NCBI RefSeq assembly: GCF_001282625.1
Contig: NZ_CTEJ01000001.1
Location: forward strand, 620,001-684,000
From: Lascolabacillus massiliensis
GTDB lineage: Bacteria > Bacteroidota > Bacteroidia > Bacteroidales > Dysgonomonadaceae
Reading direction: 5' to 3'
DNA: 64,000 bases
Shown here: piece by piece, positions 63,056 through 64,000 of the stretch
How positions within the stretch are numbered: position 1 is the first letter of the stretch
Layout: every line of letters begins with the position of its first letter
Position numbers and translations under genes: made by a program
The notes under the pieces: generated by a model
Seen by the model: only the letters and a program-made list of their open reading frames with translations
Told to the model about the DNA's origin: nothing
Databases searched by the model: none

Positions 63056-64000
63056 CTACACCCTCATTAAATCACTCATTATACCATCAGATATAAAAAT
63101 GCCTTCACGAGTGAGTTTCAAATTATTTCCTTCTATTGTAAGAAGCTGTCTATTGAGATATTTATCTGCATTTTCTATACAGTAAATATAGATTTTTTCA
63201 CCGAACAGAATTTTCAGTTCATTCAGGTCAACTCCCCACATTGTTCGTAGTCCGGTGAGTATAAACTCATTATATTTTTCATCTGAACTAAGATTTTCTG
63301 AATTCTGTTCAGGTTTTCCTTCCTCAACTCCTTTTATATAACGGTTTAAAGATGCCACATTCCATGTTCGGTTTTCTCCATCAAAAGAGTGGGCGGCAGG
63401 GCCTAGACCAATATATTTATTGCCTTTCCAGTATGAAGTGTTGTGTCTTGAGAAATAACCCTCTTTTCCGAAAGCAGAGATCTCATAATGAATAAAATTA
63501 TGACTTTTCATCCAGTCGATGAGCATAGAAAACATAGCTGTACTCACCTCCTCAACTACCGGTTCTATCTTACCGGCTTTTAGCATGGAGTACATTCGTG
63601 TCTTTTCCTCATAAATAAGATGATAAGCTGACAGATGCTGAATACCTAGACTTGTTGCCTGTTTAAGGTTTTGTTCCCATATTTTGGTTGTTTGATTTGG
63701 GAGTCCATACATCAGGTCGATACTTATATTGCTGAAGCCATTCATCTGGCATCGTTTAACAGCATTAATAGCCTGAATTGCAGAGTGACGTCTGCTAAGG
63801 AATTTAAGCTCGTTATCATCGAAGCTTTGTATACCAATACTTAATCGGTTTACCGGGAGACGAGCAAGCATCTCAACATATTCATCAGAGAGGTCATCAG
63901 GGTTTGCCTCTACAGTTATCTCTGATGTAGGTTCTATTTTGAAGTTCTGGTATAGAGAGTCAAATATTTTATTAAAATGATGTTCACTTAAACGAGAAGG
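63056..64000 (-). CDS. hemW: HemW-like radical SAM protein, N-terminus cut off by window end
   Basis: The frame runs off the right edge (64000), so the CXXXCXXC iron-sulfur motif and start are outside the window. Visible parts are ITVEANPDDLSDEYVEML, VNRLSIGIQSFDDNELKFL, ISIDLMYGLPNQT and the HemW-type signature NTSYWKGNKYIGLGPAAHSF, with a C-terminal winged-helix-like domain. HemW is a haem chaperone that inserts haem into respiratory proteins and is not a true coproporphyrinogen oxidase. The ATG at 63871 is internal, because the upstream 43 codons match the family. Confidence 0.93.
   Translation of the reverse strand, partial: PSRLSEHHFNKIFDSLYQNFKIEPTSEITVEANPDDLSDEYVEMLARLPVNRLSIGIQSFDDNELKFLSRRHSAIQAINAVKRCQMNGFSNISIDLMYGLPNQTTKIWEQNLKQATSLGIQHLSAYHLIYEEKTRMYSMLKAGKIEPVVEEVSTAMFSMLIDWMKSHNFIHYEISAFGKEGYFSRHNTSYWKGNKYIGLGPAAHSFDGENRTWNVASLNRYIKGVEEGKPEQNSENLSSDEKYNEFILTGLRTMWGVDLNELKILFGEKIYIYCIENADKYLNRQLLTIEGNNLKLTREGIFISDGIMSDLMRV

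Overview
The window looks like a chromosomal segment of an anaerobic or microaerophilic member of the Bacteroidota, most likely order Bacteroidales; a Dysgonomonadaceae-like organism is a guess from gene content. It is AT-rich. Many intergenic spaces carry the Bacteroidota promoter element TAnnTTTG, in four cases with TTG/TTTG 19-20 nt upstream. Typical group markers are a hybrid two-component regulator, the tamB-tamL pair, many secreted lipoproteins, a DUF2027-Smr protein and a fused CcsB-CcsA. No insertion sequence, CRISPR array, integrase or phage gene was seen.

Region 1 (1-11.4 kb) is part of a polysaccharide-utilisation locus: the C-terminal end of a GH127-type protein, a GH5-like lipoprotein, a 1335-residue hybrid two-component sensor/regulator, a GH2 enzyme, a BNR/sialidase-fold lipoprotein overlapping it, a GH43 lipoprotein and an aldose 1-epimerase. 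The family mix points to an arabinose-containing plant glycan. No SusC/SusD pair lies in the window. Region 2 (11.4-17.3 kb) holds an M23 lipoprotein and a leftward cluster (bifunctional nuclease, RsmE, M81 peptidase, Nth), then tRNA-His and a SpoU methyltransferase. Region 3 (17.5-21.8 kb) is a rightward cluster of transketolase, RpiB, an S41 protease and a short lipoate ligase.

Region 4 (21.9-29.5 kb) is the most unusual part. A membrane-anchored tetraheme NapC/NrfH-type cytochrome is fused to a formylglycine-generating-enzyme-like domain that lacks the catalytic cysteines. It is followed by a Tat-exported Gfo/Idh/MocA oxidoreductase, a Tat-exported TIM-barrel sugar isomerase/epimerase, a fused CcsB-CcsA haem-attachment protein and a cytoplasmic Gfo/Idh/MocA reductase. 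This reads as a candidate quinone-linked extracytoplasmic sugar-redox system; that function is inference.

Region 5 (29.5-43 kb) contains a leftward cluster (CDP-alcohol phosphatidyltransferase, YicC, Gmk, esterase, BASS transporter), a rightward umuD-umuC-dinB lesion-bypass cluster, an acyltransferase with an ABC-F ATPase, a cold-shock-domain protein, HisS, and a DUF2027-Smr/lipoprotein pair. Region 6 (43-54 kb) carries queA, tamB-tamL for outer-membrane biogenesis, a pirin, tRNA-Gln(CTG) and an NnrS/haem-copper-oxidase-like membrane protein. Region 7 (54-64 kb) has an unknown barrel-like secreted protein, a Dna2-like nuclease-helicase divergent from a zinc-ribbon membrane protein, uvrB, formate-tetrahydrofolate ligase and a hemW truncated by the window end.
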